A stretch of 64,000 nt of DNA, from assembly GCF_003334855.1 (NCBI RefSeq), contig NZ_QOWE01000022.1:1-64000 (forward strand), in the 5' to 3' direction. Made by a program: the position numbers and the translations under genes. The DNA comes from Larkinella punicea (GTDB lineage: Bacteria > Bacteroidota > Bacteroidia > Cytophagales > Spirosomataceae). Positions within the stretch are counted from its first letter, which is position 1, and each line of letters opens with the position of its first letter. This document shows positions 46,901-54,610 of the stretch, piece after piece. The notes beneath the pieces were generated by a model, which worked only from the letters and a program-made list of their open reading frames with translations, was not told where the DNA came from and searched no databases.

Positions 46901-47381
46901 TGTCTTCTAAGGGTTTACCACATTCAACATGAAAGGCATAATCTTCGGCACTAAGGTTCATCCGTAGGAACTCATCCATCCCTATATCATGCCTTTCGAG
47001 TAAATAGCGTCTAAAAGCAAAACTACTTTTTCCTTTATCCAGGCCCGCTTCTTTCTCCGCCCGGCGTAGTCCGTCGTGAGGCAATCCTTCTAAATATTCT
47101 TCCCAATAAACTTCGAGCAATTCTCGGGCGGAGCCGCTTTCAACCTTGGAACGATCCGATGTGTAATTGAGCTGCTGCTCCAGCCATTCAATCAGTTCCT
47201 CTGCCGGTGCTGCCTGTTGATCAGCGGAGTCAAAAACGGTTAATTCTTTTGCCCGGTTGTAGTAGCAATAGGTTGCATTGCCGATACGAAACATGCGGGC
47301 CATGTAGTCACGCTGTCCTTCAGGTAACGAGGCTAATACTTCAGCCTGGCGCTCGTTATATTTTTCGATGGGATGTCGCAT
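46884..47381 (-). CDS. Uncharacterised 165-aa helical protein
   Basis: 165 residues, acidic and helical, no family recognised. The composition is rich in Glu, Leu, Tyr and Arg (AEELIEWLEQQLNYTSDRS, RYLLERHDIGMDEFLRM). Its 3' end overlaps the next small gene by 17 nt. The genes on both sides read the same way, indicating one unit of four to five small genes. Confidence 0.6.
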   Translation of the reverse strand: MRHPIEKYNERQAEVLASLPEGQRDYMARMFRIGNATYCYYNRAKELTVFDSADQQAAPAEELIEWLEQQLNYTSDRSKVESGSARELLEVYWEEYLEGLPHDGLRRAEKEAGLDKGKSSFAFRRYLLERHDIGMDEFLRMNLSAEDYAFHVECGKPLEDNESAR

Positions 47382-47386
47382 GACTG

Positions 47387-47785
47387 TTAATGGATAGGAG
47401 GCATTTTAAATTTAGTGGTATCATAATAAAGTTGACTGTCTTTATCGGCTACGGACTGCTCCGTCTTGAATCGACTAATCCCATAAATCTGGTCATACAG
47501 AATTTTAATGCGTTCTCGTTCAGCGGGTAACTCGTTCTTCAGGATCACATCGCAGAGCATGCCATCCTCAACGAACTCGGCATCCCAGATAGCATCGTAG
47601 TTCACATATAAAGGAGCTTGCCACCACTGTGTAATCGTCCGATCGGTGGGCGGCTGCACATCGAAATAATTGATATTTATCCAGTAGCAACATTCCGGAT
47701 CTTGAATGTCGATCAGCATCTGCTGGAGTATCGCGGGCAAGTTTGGGTCACTTGCAGCGGTGGGGTTGTTGCCTGGGATGCTCAT
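47387..47785 (-). CDS. Uncharacterised 132-aa protein
   Basis: 132 residues, no family recognised. It is rich in Tyr, Asp and Ile (ECCYWININYFDVQPPTDR) with a Cys-Cys pair. It lies 5 nt upstream of the 165-aa gene and its start overlaps the stop of the 97-aa gene by 4 nt, so it is part of the same run. Confidence 0.55.
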   Translation of the reverse strand: MSIPGNNPTAASDPNLPAILQQMLIDIQDPECCYWININYFDVQPPTDRTITQWWQAPLYVNYDAIWDAEFVEDGMLCDVILKNELPAERERIKILYDQIYGISRFKTEQSVADKDSQLYYDTTKFKMPPIH

Positions 47786-48075
47786 GAAATACTTTTCTGC
47801 GGTTTTCCATTGATATAGACTGTAAAATCGTCCGCTGTTGCCCGTTTGTAGGCAGCTTCATATTCGGCCGCATCGATCCGGGTGTAAGCTTCCCACATCG
47901 CATCATATTCAATCTTACTGCCTGCATCTTTTAGATCAAATTCTCGAAACGAAATAATTGGTTGCGGGTTGAGAAAATTAACCGTTTCCTGCGCGGGCGG
48001 ATTTCGATCATCCATTAGCTTGTAATAATTCCAAAGGTCATCCCGCTGATGGCGCTTGAAGTAATATACTTTCAT
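47782..48075 (-). CDS. Uncharacterised 97-aa protein, first of a small-gene run
   Basis: 97 residues beginning MKVYYFKRHQRDDLWNYYK and ending ADDFTVYINGKPQKSIS. The C-terminal motif DDFT(V/L)(Y/H)INGKPQK is shared with the remnant at 46.47-46.58 kb. No family recognised. As the first gene of the run it may carry the promoter. Confidence 0.6.
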   Translation of the reverse strand: MKVYYFKRHQRDDLWNYYKLMDDRNPPAQETVNFLNPQPIISFREFDLKDAGSKIEYDAMWEAYTRIDAAEYEAAYKRATADDFTVYINGKPQKSIS

Positions 48076-48213
48076 GACGGGGAAATCGGTTTCAAGAAGT
48101 TAGGGCCATAAATATAAGTCAAAAAAAGCCTCTGAACCTACTTTATGGCCCTGGATTTTTGGAGATCAAGTGATAAAAACCGGTATTAAAAGACGGGTTC
48201 AGAAAGCTATAAG

Positions 48214-48325
48214 CTGACGGGCGATATGGCGGAATTTTGTCAATCACCATTACCCGAATTATCGGATCATTATCCGCTTTGAGGGTGGAGACATTTGCAA
48301 CGTGGATTATGTCGATTATCATTAA
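48214..48325 (+). pseudogene. higB: Decayed HigB-like toxin 3' end
   Basis: Reading across two single-base gaps, the + strand gives LTGDMA, then ILSITITR, then NYRIIIRFEGGDICNVDYVDYH and a TAA at 48323-48325. This closely resembles the C-terminus of HigB/RelE-type toxins (…FW-SITITRNYRIIFRFEGGDAYDVDYVDYH). The pieces lie in three frames, so the gene is broken. The 5' part was not identified. The matching antitoxin gene starts 16 nt downstream and is also frameshifted. Confidence 0.5.
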
Positions 48326-48340
48326 AGAAAGGAATCAGCC

Positions 48341-48653
48341 ATGAAGCGTAATTTGGCCCCCGTACATCCCGGCGAGATTTTGCGGGAAGAATACATTCAG
48401 GAACACGGCTTGACGATTACCGAGGTAGCGAAAGGCTTGGGCATTGCCCGGGCTGATCTGTCGGCTATTGTGAACGAACGGGCAGGTTTACCCAGAACTG
48501 GCCGTGAAATTGTCCGAGGCGTTCGGCAATACCGCGCAGTTCTGGGTAAACCTGCAAAAAAATTATGAATTGTGGCATGCAGAACGGAAAGTAAACCGAT
48601 CCATAGTGCGTCATTTTTTTGCGTCCGCTAATCCATCACAGCAACCCGCTTGA
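48341..48653 (+). pseudogene. higA: HigA antitoxin gene with a frameshift
   Basis: The first 49 residues (VHPGEILREEYIQEHGLT, then ITEVAKGLGIARADLSAIVNERAGL) are a standard HigA helix-turn-helix. The annotated-looking frame then runs 26 wrong residues to 48568. In the +1 frame from 48492 the expected C-terminus follows: PELAVKLSEAFGNTAQFW, then NLQKNYELWHAERK, ending at TGA 48651-48653. Two missing bases near 48488-48492 (or one extra) explain it. The 3' end overlaps nadE by 18 nt. Together with higB this is a decaying toxin-antitoxin module, unless sequencing errors caused the indels. Confidence 0.7.
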
Positions 48654-50705
48654 GGCTTGGATCGAGGCAAACATTTCGGCAAGCTCTCGCTCGAAACCAC
48701 CTGACAGAATCGGGAAACGGCACCAGGAACGCGGATCGAGATTGTGATCGTCCAGCATGAAGGAGGGCGCATAGCGTTCGCGTTTCCACTGATTGCGGCT
48801 CCACAGTTTGAAAAATCGTTCCACCCACACCGCCAGCATTGCCCGCTCGTACCGATCCGCGTACCGGGTTTCCAGCAGCGAGAGTACATCCAGCGGGGCT
48901 TGCTTGTCTCGAATAGCTGCATTCTCAATGGAATTGAGCACATCGTAAGGCATCAAATCATCTTCGTCGGTTTGCTTTTTGTCCAGTGGGCGTAGTTCCG
49001 CCGTGGGTTGCAGGTTGTTCACCGCATGAAGTCCCTTCACCCGAATCAGCTCATCGGCCCCGACCGGTCCCGTTCCCTGGCTGGTGCGATCCGTGGGAAT
49101 GGTCTGGTTTTTGACGTTCAGCCCCACCGTTTCCAGCCAGCGCAGCCAGCCCCGGAGAAAATGCTTGTCGATGCCAGTAATCGGCGAAATGCTGCCCGCT
49201 GTATCGCCATCCATCGTGGCATAGCCTACCGCTGCTTCCGAGCGGTTCGACGTACTCAGCAGCAGCGCATTTTTCAGATTGGCGATCAGCCAAATGCCCG
49301 GAGCGCGCACCCGCGCCTGAATGTTTTGCAAAGCAATATCGTCCGTTTCCCAGGAGAGCACCCGGCCAAATTGCGCTTCGATCAGGCCGCGATAGGTTTC
49401 CACCAGGCCGTTGATGTTGATGCGCAGGAACGTCGCGCCAATGTCATCGGCGAGCTGTTTGGCCGAGTTGAACGTATTATCGGAGGAATTTTCTGTGCCC
49501 TGGTACATGACCGTCAATAGTTGGCCCATCATCGCTTCAGGCGAGTCGCAATCCTGAATGGCGCGTATGTAGGCCAGCTTTTTCTTAACCCCCTCCAGGC
49601 CGATAGTTTCCACCGCCATGCGGATCATCAAATACACCGTGGCGGCAATAGCCGAGGAATCGGCCCCGCCACTGAGCGACAGCACATAGCCTTGCGACCG
49701 GCTTTTGCGCAGGTAATCGAACAACCCCAGCGCGACCGCCCTGGCAAATTCTTCTTCTTTCAGATAGCCGCCCTTTTCCCAGGCTTCCAGCTCCGCTTGC
49801 TGCACCAGCGGGGCCACCCGTGGCCAGCCGAACCGTTCGACCACCCGCAATTCAGGGTGCATCCGGGTCAACTTGCCCCGGTTCTGCACCTGGCTCAACC
49901 GGGTTTGTTCGACATCCACCACCGCCGGAACAATCACAAAATCTTCGTAGCTGAGCCGTGCCCCGGACACCAGCAGCACCCCATTGGAAGCTACCATCGC
50001 ATCCCCGTCATAAATCACCCGCCCGGCCTCATTGCCGAGCAGATTGGTATAGATGTAGCTCACGCCAAAAGCCCGCGATGCATCCACCACCAACCGTTCC
50101 CGCACTTCGGATTTGAAGAAGGCAAAATGGCTGGCCGAAGGATTGAGGATAATATCCACCCCCCGATCATAAAGACTTCGCCCCGGTCGCCCGGCGATCC
50201 AGGCATCCTGGCAAATTTCAAAGCCAATGCGGATACCGGAAACATCGAAGAGCAGATCACCAAATGGATAGGCCGTTGCTTCGTCCAGTAGGGTCAATTC
50301 ATCACGCACTCCAGCGGGCCAGGGCTGAAACCACCGCTCTTCGTAATGAATGCCATCATTGGGCAAATGCTGTTTGCCCACAAATCCCAGGATGCGCCGG
50401 TTGCTTATCAGGCAAGCCGTGTTGATGGTTCGGTTGCCGTGGCGCATGGGCAGGCCGACCGATACGATTATATCCGCCGTATGCGGTACAATATCGAGCA
50501 GCGAGCGAATCGCCTGGTCGATGGTGTTTTGGGCATAGAAGGCATCTTCGCAGCCATAACCCGAAATGCAGAGTTCGGGCAGGCAAAGCAGGCTGATATG
50601 CTGAGCGCGGGCCGCGTCAATGGCATTGATGATGTTTTGGGTGTTGTGCGCCCAATCGAGCGGGGTTTGATTCAGTGCGCCAGCGGCTACTTTGATCAGT
50701 TTCAT
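48636..50705 (-). CDS. nadE: Glutamine-dependent NAD+ synthase
   Basis: 689 residues, two domains. Residues 1-270 form a nitrilase-like glutaminase domain with the Glu-Lys-Cys triad: Glu in LLCLPELCISGYG, Lys in FVGKQHLPN, Cys in GFEICQDAW. Residues about 290-690 are the NAD synthase with the ATP PP-loop SGGADSSAIA. It makes NAD+ from deamido-NAD+. It is the third gene of a minus-strand unit after the TonB receptor and the CDF-like gene, 15 nt behind the latter. It may be a second copy, because nadE is normally a housekeeping gene; the chromosome is not visible here. Confidence 0.93.
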   Translation of the reverse strand: MKLIKVAAGALNQTPLDWAHNTQNIINAIDAARAQHISLLCLPELCISGYGCEDAFYAQNTIDQAIRSLLDIVPHTADIIVSVGLPMRHGNRTINTACLISNRRILGFVGKQHLPNDGIHYEERWFQPWPAGVRDELTLLDEATAYPFGDLLFDVSGIRIGFEICQDAWIAGRPGRSLYDRGVDIILNPSASHFAFFKSEVRERLVVDASRAFGVSYIYTNLLGNEAGRVIYDGDAMVASNGVLLVSGARLSYEDFVIVPAVVDVEQTRLSQVQNRGKLTRMHPELRVVERFGWPRVAPLVQQAELEAWEKGGYLKEEEFARAVALGLFDYLRKSRSQGYVLSLSGGADSSAIAATVYLMIRMAVETIGLEGVKKKLAYIRAIQDCDSPEAMMGQLLTVMYQGTENSSDNTFNSAKQLADDIGATFLRININGLVETYRGLIEAQFGRVLSWETDDIALQNIQARVRAPGIWLIANLKNALLLSTSNRSEAAVGYATMDGDTAGSISPITGIDKHFLRGWLRWLETVGLNVKNQTIPTDRTSQGTGPVGADELIRVKGLHAVNNLQPTAELRPLDKKQTDEDDLMPYDVLNSIENAAIRDKQAPLDVLSLLETRYADRYERAMLAVWVERFFKLWSRNQWKRERYAPSFMLDDHNLDPRSWCRFPILSGGFERELAEMFASIQASSGLL

Positions 50706-50720
50706 AACGAAAGAGTTTTC

Positions 50721-51515
50721 TTATTTGGCCAGTTGGAAAATACGCAATGCTCCCCGCGCCACGACCCCGAAAATCGCCAAACCGATAATCAAATCGGGAT
50801 AAGGCGAATGGGTCAGATAGACCAGGCCACCGGCCAGAATGACGCCCATATTCACGACAATATCGTTCGAGGTGAAAATTTCACTGGCTTGCATGTGGAC
50901 TTTGTCACTCTTTTCCCGGCGTAGCAGATACAGGCAGATCGCATTACCGATCAGGGCCAGCAGGGAAACCCCCATCATCAGCCCGAAGTCGGGCAAGGCT
51001 TCGCCCGTGATGAACCGGCGCACCACTTCCACCAAGCCCCCAGCGGCCAGAATCAATTGCAGATAGCCACTAATTCGGGCCACCTTTTTTTGTGAGCTTA
51101 CGGCCTTGCCTACGGCATAGAGGGCTAGGCCATACACCAAGGCATCGGCCAGCATATCGAGAGCGTCAGCCACCAGACCCATCGAATCGGCCAGGATACC
51201 CGCCAGCACTTCCAGGGCGAAAAAGAAGCCATTGATGGCCAGCACCGTTAGCAGCAAACGCCGGTCGCGCGGGGCTTCTTCCGTCAGTTCGGCCAGGTCC
51301 GCATCTTCGGTTTCCAGCAACCGGCTATCCAGGCGCAAATCCGCCAGGGCGCGCGTAATGGATTCGGCATCCCCATCGTGCAACACCGTCACTTTGCGGT
51401 TGGGAATATCGAACTGAAGCTGCTCAATACCCGGCTTATCGGCCAGTTTCATACGAATCAATTGCTCCTCGGAAGGGCAATCCATCTTGGCCACGTTGTA
51501 GGTTGTTTTGTTCAT
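50721..51515 (-). CDS. CDF-like cation transporter with N-terminal HMA-like domain
   Basis: 264 residues. Residues 1-70 form a ferredoxin-like HMA-type domain with one Cys in MDCPSEEQLIRMKL. Membrane helices follow, with the CDF-like zinc-site helix MGLVADALDMLADALVYGLALYAVG, and a second metal-site helix SEIFTSNDIVVNMGV. The usual cytoplasmic C-terminal domain of CDF exporters is missing, so it is a short variant. It probably exports divalent cations. It is 10 nt downstream of the TonB-receptor gene. Confidence 0.8.
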   Translation of the reverse strand: MNKTTYNVAKMDCPSEEQLIRMKLADKPGIEQLQFDIPNRKVTVLHDGDAESITRALADLRLDSRLLETEDADLAELTEEAPRDRRLLLTVLAINGFFFALEVLAGILADSMGLVADALDMLADALVYGLALYAVGKAVSSQKKVARISGYLQLILAAGGLVEVVRRFITGEALPDFGLMMGVSLLALIGNAICLYLLRREKSDKVHMQASEIFTSNDIVVNMGVILAGGLVYLTHSPYPDLIIGLAIFGVVARGALRIFQLAK

Positions 51516-51525
51516 GGTCTGATCG

Positions 51526-53745
51526 TCACAACATGAGTTTTATTCCACCATTTGCCACAAAGCCTTCCAGCGGTGCCCAGACTTCCCGGAAGGAAGGTTG
51601 GGCCACCGGAGGCAGCACTACCGGCTCAAAGCGATCCTGCCGGATATTGCCGATGTTTTCCAGGTTGGCAAAGATGCTGAAATGCTTCCACCGCCGTTCC
51701 CCCATAATACCCAATAACCAAAACGGACTTGAATATTCCCCGGTGGAAAGGGCTTTTCGGCCAATGTAATAGGCTTCCAATCCCAACCGAAACTTGCCTT
51801 CCAGTTCATACACAGCCACCAGGTTGACCCGGTGTTTGGCAGTGAGTGGAATCGGGCTGTTGTACGCTTCTCCGGCATATCTCCGGCGTGTATCCACCAG
51901 GCTATAGCCTGCATACAGCTTGAAGGCTTCATAGCCAATCCGCACGTTGGTTTCCAGACCCCGGCTGTCAATTGGGCCGTTGGCATTGGAAAACTGGTAC
52001 ACCGTTGAATTTGGCCCCGTGGGAATAATGGCCGGAATATCCAGCACCAGCGCGTTATTAAGCTGGGTGTAGAAGAATAATTGATTGATCGACACATCGA
52101 GCAAATCAAAAAGCCGGGTGCGGTAATTCACATCGAAATTGCCACCGATGGAGGTTTCGGCCTTTGCCGTGGCCTGATCAATCGGGCGCACATTGCGAAA
52201 GGCGACGCTTTCGGCATCTTCGGTGAAGATGGTTGGAGCCTTATAGCCCAGGCCACCACCCAGCCGGGAAGTCAGCCGGTCGGAGAGCTTGAACAGGGCC
52301 GACACACGCGGCAGCGCAAAGAAGCCGAAGCGGTTGTGGTAATCGCCCCGCAGACCCGTTTCCAGCGTCAACCAGGGCGCAAGCTGGGTGCTGTTCTGCA
52401 CAAACCCTCCCACCGTCACATACTGATAATTGCGGCCCCGGCTGGATGGTCCATTGCTGGCCCCGGTTTCGGTGAATTGCTCCGTCCACAGATTGCCCCC
52501 GCCGATCCATTCGGAGCGTTCCCCGGTATGGCTGTAACTGGCTTCGGTGAAGCTGGCTACCTGGTGCCCGGCAAAGCGGTAATCGGGTTGGGTGAGCGTT
52601 CGGTTGAAATAACTCACGCTGTTTTTCAGTGTCAGCACCGAGCGTTCAAAGCGTTTATCGAATTGGAGCTGCGAGGCCACCCGATCCGAGCGGTTCCGCT
52701 CGAAATAGAGGTGGGTGTTGTCGGTGTTGCCATCGAGGACGGCCATATCTCCCCCGATCCGGTTTTCGGTATTGCCGATCACGCCCACCGTGAGCGTTGC
52801 CGTGGGATTGAGATAGAAATAAAGCCGGGGATTGACGGTATATCGCTCGTAATTGGGCAGAGCCGAAAAACCGATTTTGCCAGGGTCATATTCGCGTTGC
52901 GTGTTGCGAGCTGCAAACAGAGTCACACCGACTTTTTCCCACTTTTGCCCCCAAAAACCGCTTAGATCGAGGCCCCCCGCCGTGGTGCCGTTGGCCATGA
53001 AACTCAACTCGCGTTTTTCGCTCGGTCGCTTGGTAATCAGGTTGACCAGGCCCGCAATGGCCCCGCCCCCGTAGAGCGTTGAGGCCGAGCCTTTAATGAC
53101 TTCGACTTGCCGCAGATTCAGCGGGGGAATTTGCAAAATGCTCAGACCAGCAGCAAAGCCGGAATAAAGCGGCAAGCCATCCTGCAAAATCTGTGTGTAC
53201 CGCCCATCCAGGCCCTGAATGCGAATGTTCGCGTTTGCGGAAACGGGCGAGGTTTGTTGTACCTGAATACCCGTGCTTTCGTTGAGCTGCATCCGAATAT
53301 CGCCCGGTCGCATGTTGGATTTTTCTTCCAGCTCTTCGCCGGTAATGGCTTCGATGCGGGTGGGAATGTCGTCAATGCTGCGATTGCTTCGGGTGGAAGT
53401 GACCACCACTTCTTCCAGCTCTTCACCTTCGGTTTCCCGGAGCTGAACCACCAGCGAATCAGCCGAAGCTTCGGACCGTCCCGGCAGTGTCAGGCTGTCG
53501 GTTTGGGACAGGTAGCCCACAAAGGAACAGGTGAGCGCGTAGCGGCCCGGATTGGGCACGGTTAGCACCAGCCGCCCGGCAGTGTCCGCAGCGGCCCCAA
53601 TCCGTCCAGGGTTGAGCAAGGCGGTTGCACCGATCAACGGTTTGCCAGTTTCGGCATCCTGAATCAAAACGCGCAGGGAGCTTTGCCCCCAGGCTATGGG
53701 TAGTATGGAGAGTGTCAGCCAGAGCGACACAATAAGGGTTTTCAT
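51526..53745 (-). CDS. TonB-dependent outer-membrane receptor
   Basis: 739 residues. A signal peptide (MKTLIVSLWLTLSILPIAWG) is followed by a carboxypeptidase-like regulatory domain (residues about 24-105), a TonB plug (near 110-230, with GDIRMQLNESTGIQVQQ and GLDGRYTQILQDGLPLY) and a 22-strand barrel. The protein takes up metal complexes, siderophores or similar ligands; substrate is not shown. Upstream on the same strand is the DUF6660-like gene; the CDF-like transporter and nadE follow closely. Confidence 0.92.
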   Translation of the reverse strand: MKTLIVSLWLTLSILPIAWGQSSLRVLIQDAETGKPLIGATALLNPGRIGAAADTAGRLVLTVPNPGRYALTCSFVGYLSQTDSLTLPGRSEASADSLVVQLRETEGEELEEVVVTSTRSNRSIDDIPTRIEAITGEELEEKSNMRPGDIRMQLNESTGIQVQQTSPVSANANIRIQGLDGRYTQILQDGLPLYSGFAAGLSILQIPPLNLRQVEVIKGSASTLYGGGAIAGLVNLITKRPSEKRELSFMANGTTAGGLDLSGFWGQKWEKVGVTLFAARNTQREYDPGKIGFSALPNYERYTVNPRLYFYLNPTATLTVGVIGNTENRIGGDMAVLDGNTDNTHLYFERNRSDRVASQLQFDKRFERSVLTLKNSVSYFNRTLTQPDYRFAGHQVASFTEASYSHTGERSEWIGGGNLWTEQFTETGASNGPSSRGRNYQYVTVGGFVQNSTQLAPWLTLETGLRGDYHNRFGFFALPRVSALFKLSDRLTSRLGGGLGYKAPTIFTEDAESVAFRNVRPIDQATAKAETSIGGNFDVNYRTRLFDLLDVSINQLFFYTQLNNALVLDIPAIIPTGPNSTVYQFSNANGPIDSRGLETNVRIGYEAFKLYAGYSLVDTRRRYAGEAYNSPIPLTAKHRVNLVAVYELEGKFRLGLEAYYIGRKALSTGEYSSPFWLLGIMGERRWKHFSIFANLENIGNIRQDRFEPVVLPPVAQPSFREVWAPLEGFVANGGIKLML

Positions 53746-53817
53746 GAAAAGAATGTATTTTGGTTAGCAATAGCCGCCCGGCCAGTCAGAGCCGACCAGG
53801 AGCGAACAAAAAGAGAG

Positions 53818-54126
53818 CTAACCCAAACGGGGAGGTTGCCAGATCCGCCCCGATACATCGAGCGTATGCGGAGTCTGGTAGGAAGGCAGCACCGCCATAA
53901 TAAGGGGATTTCCAGATGCGGCAACGCCGATCAATTGCGGAGCGTGCGTCAGCGTGCAGCCAGGACAGGTCGCGCAAAGGCAGAAGGGCGAACACCCCGC
54001 ATCGTGGCTGTGATCGTCCGGGCGCGGGGCTTGTTGCATGGTAGGTTCATCGGGGCAAAAGGCTTCACAGGGTAGCCCCGAAAGCACCAGCACATACATC
54101 GCCCATATAATTCGCCACCATTTCAC
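53818..54126 (-). CDS. DUF6660-like small exported metal-associated protein
   Basis: 102 residues from the GTG at 54124-54126 (KWWRIIWAMYVLVLSGLP, signal peptide). A longer upstream frame crosses the arsR promoter and was not used. The mature part has a Cys/His-rich middle (HSHDAGCSPFCLCATCPGC) and ends with Trp-Gln-Pro-Pro, as in the homologue at 211-540. A TATCTTCG sequence 4 nt before the GTG resembles a -7 box. It heads the minus-strand receptor unit. Confidence 0.65.
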   Translation of the reverse strand: MKWWRIIWAMYVLVLSGLPCEAFCPDEPTMQQAPRPDDHSHDAGCSPFCLCATCPGCTLTHAPQLIGVAASGNPLIMAVLPSYQTPHTLDVSGRIWQPPRLG

Positions 54127-54175
54127 GATGCGAAGATACGAACGAATATGAGAAAGGGAGAAGGTTTTAATATTA

Positions 54176-54191
54176 ATCGTAATATTGCAAT
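54176..54191. promoter_or_regulatory. ArsR-box-like operator 1 at the arsR promoter
   Basis: ATCGTAATATTGCAAT is a near-palindrome that overlaps the -33 TTG of the arsR promoter (54185-54187). The same 16-nt motif with one change (TTACAAT) recurs at 54577-54592. ArsR-type repressors bind such inverted repeats, so the site probably gives arsenite-responsive autoregulation. Confidence 0.75.
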
Positions 54192-54214
54192 GGATAATTA
54201 TTCTGCTACCTTTG
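54185..54214 (+). promoter_or_regulatory. arsR promoter, leaderless mRNA likely
   Basis: TTG at 54185-54187 and TACCTTTG at 54207-54214 are separated by exactly 19 nt, the canonical Bacteroidota spacing. The ATG of arsR begins at 54219, only 4 nt after the -7 box, so transcription should start at or beside the start codon. Confidence 0.8.
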
Positions 54215-54218
54215 TGGC

Positions 54219-54548
54219 ATGGGACTGACAAAAACTGAAATCTTCACCGACGAGCAAAATCGCATCGCGGATTTGGCCAAAGCCTTTGCACATCCCGCAC
54301 GGGTGGCCATTCTGCAAATGCTTATAGCCAAGAAAGCTTGTGTCTGTGGTGATCTGGTGGGCGAACTGAACTTGGCCCAGGCAACGGTTTCCCAGCATTT
54401 GAAAGAGCTAAAACGCATTGGCATCATTCAGGGCGAAATCAACCCGCCCCGCGTGTGCTATTGCATTAACCCACCCGTATGGGAGGAAGCCCGCCAAGCA
54501 TTTGGTGCCTTGATCGAGTCGTTCGATTCCGCAACCTGCTGCGCCTAA
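54219..54548 (+). CDS. arsR: ArsR-family arsenic-responsive repressor
   Basis: 109 residues. The winged-helix core AFAHPARVAILQMLIAKKA is followed by the metal-binding CVC (Cys41-Val-Cys43), then the recognition helix ATVSQHLKELKRIGIIQ. Extra Cys lie near the end (CYCINP and TCCA). It derepresses when arsenite binds. It is divergent from the DUF6660-like gene. A terminator and a second operator separate it from arsM. Confidence 0.93.
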   Translation: MGLTKTEIFTDEQNRIADLAKAFAHPARVAILQMLIAKKACVCGDLVGELNLAQATVSQHLKELKRIGIIQGEINPPRVCYCINPPVWEEARQAFGALIESFDSATCCA

Positions 54549-54567
54549 AAGAGCAGGTATTTTTTTG
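54534..54567 (+). terminator. Terminator after arsR
   Basis: ACCTGCT at 54534-54540 pairs with AGCAGGT at 54552-54558, followed by A and seven T (54560-54566). The left arm lies inside the arsR 3' end. It would limit read-through into arsM, which has its own operator downstream. Confidence 0.8.
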
Positions 54568-54576
54568 CCCTTATCA

Positions 54577-54592
54577 ATCGTAATATTACAAT
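54577..54592. promoter_or_regulatory. ArsR-box-like operator 2 before arsM
   Basis: ATCGTAATATTACAAT, an inverted repeat with one mismatch, lies 19 nt before the arsM ATG (54611). It duplicates operator 1, so arsM and the following genes should be controlled by the same repressor. No clear -7 box was identified here. Confidence 0.75.
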
Positions 54593-54610
54593 AAATCAAT
54601 AGGAAAAGTT

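Noticed and set aside
49008-50924. Long + strand open frames opposite nadE
   Set aside because: High-GC shadow frames of a well-supported gene with complete catalytic motifs on the minus strand.
52081-53565. + strand frames opposite the TonB receptor
   Set aside because: No domain or signal; the receptor frame is continuous over 739 residues.
53818-54231. Longer 137-residue version of the second DUF6660-like protein
   Set aside because: Its first 35 residues run through the arsR promoter and ArsR box; the GTG at 54126 begins a normal signal peptide.
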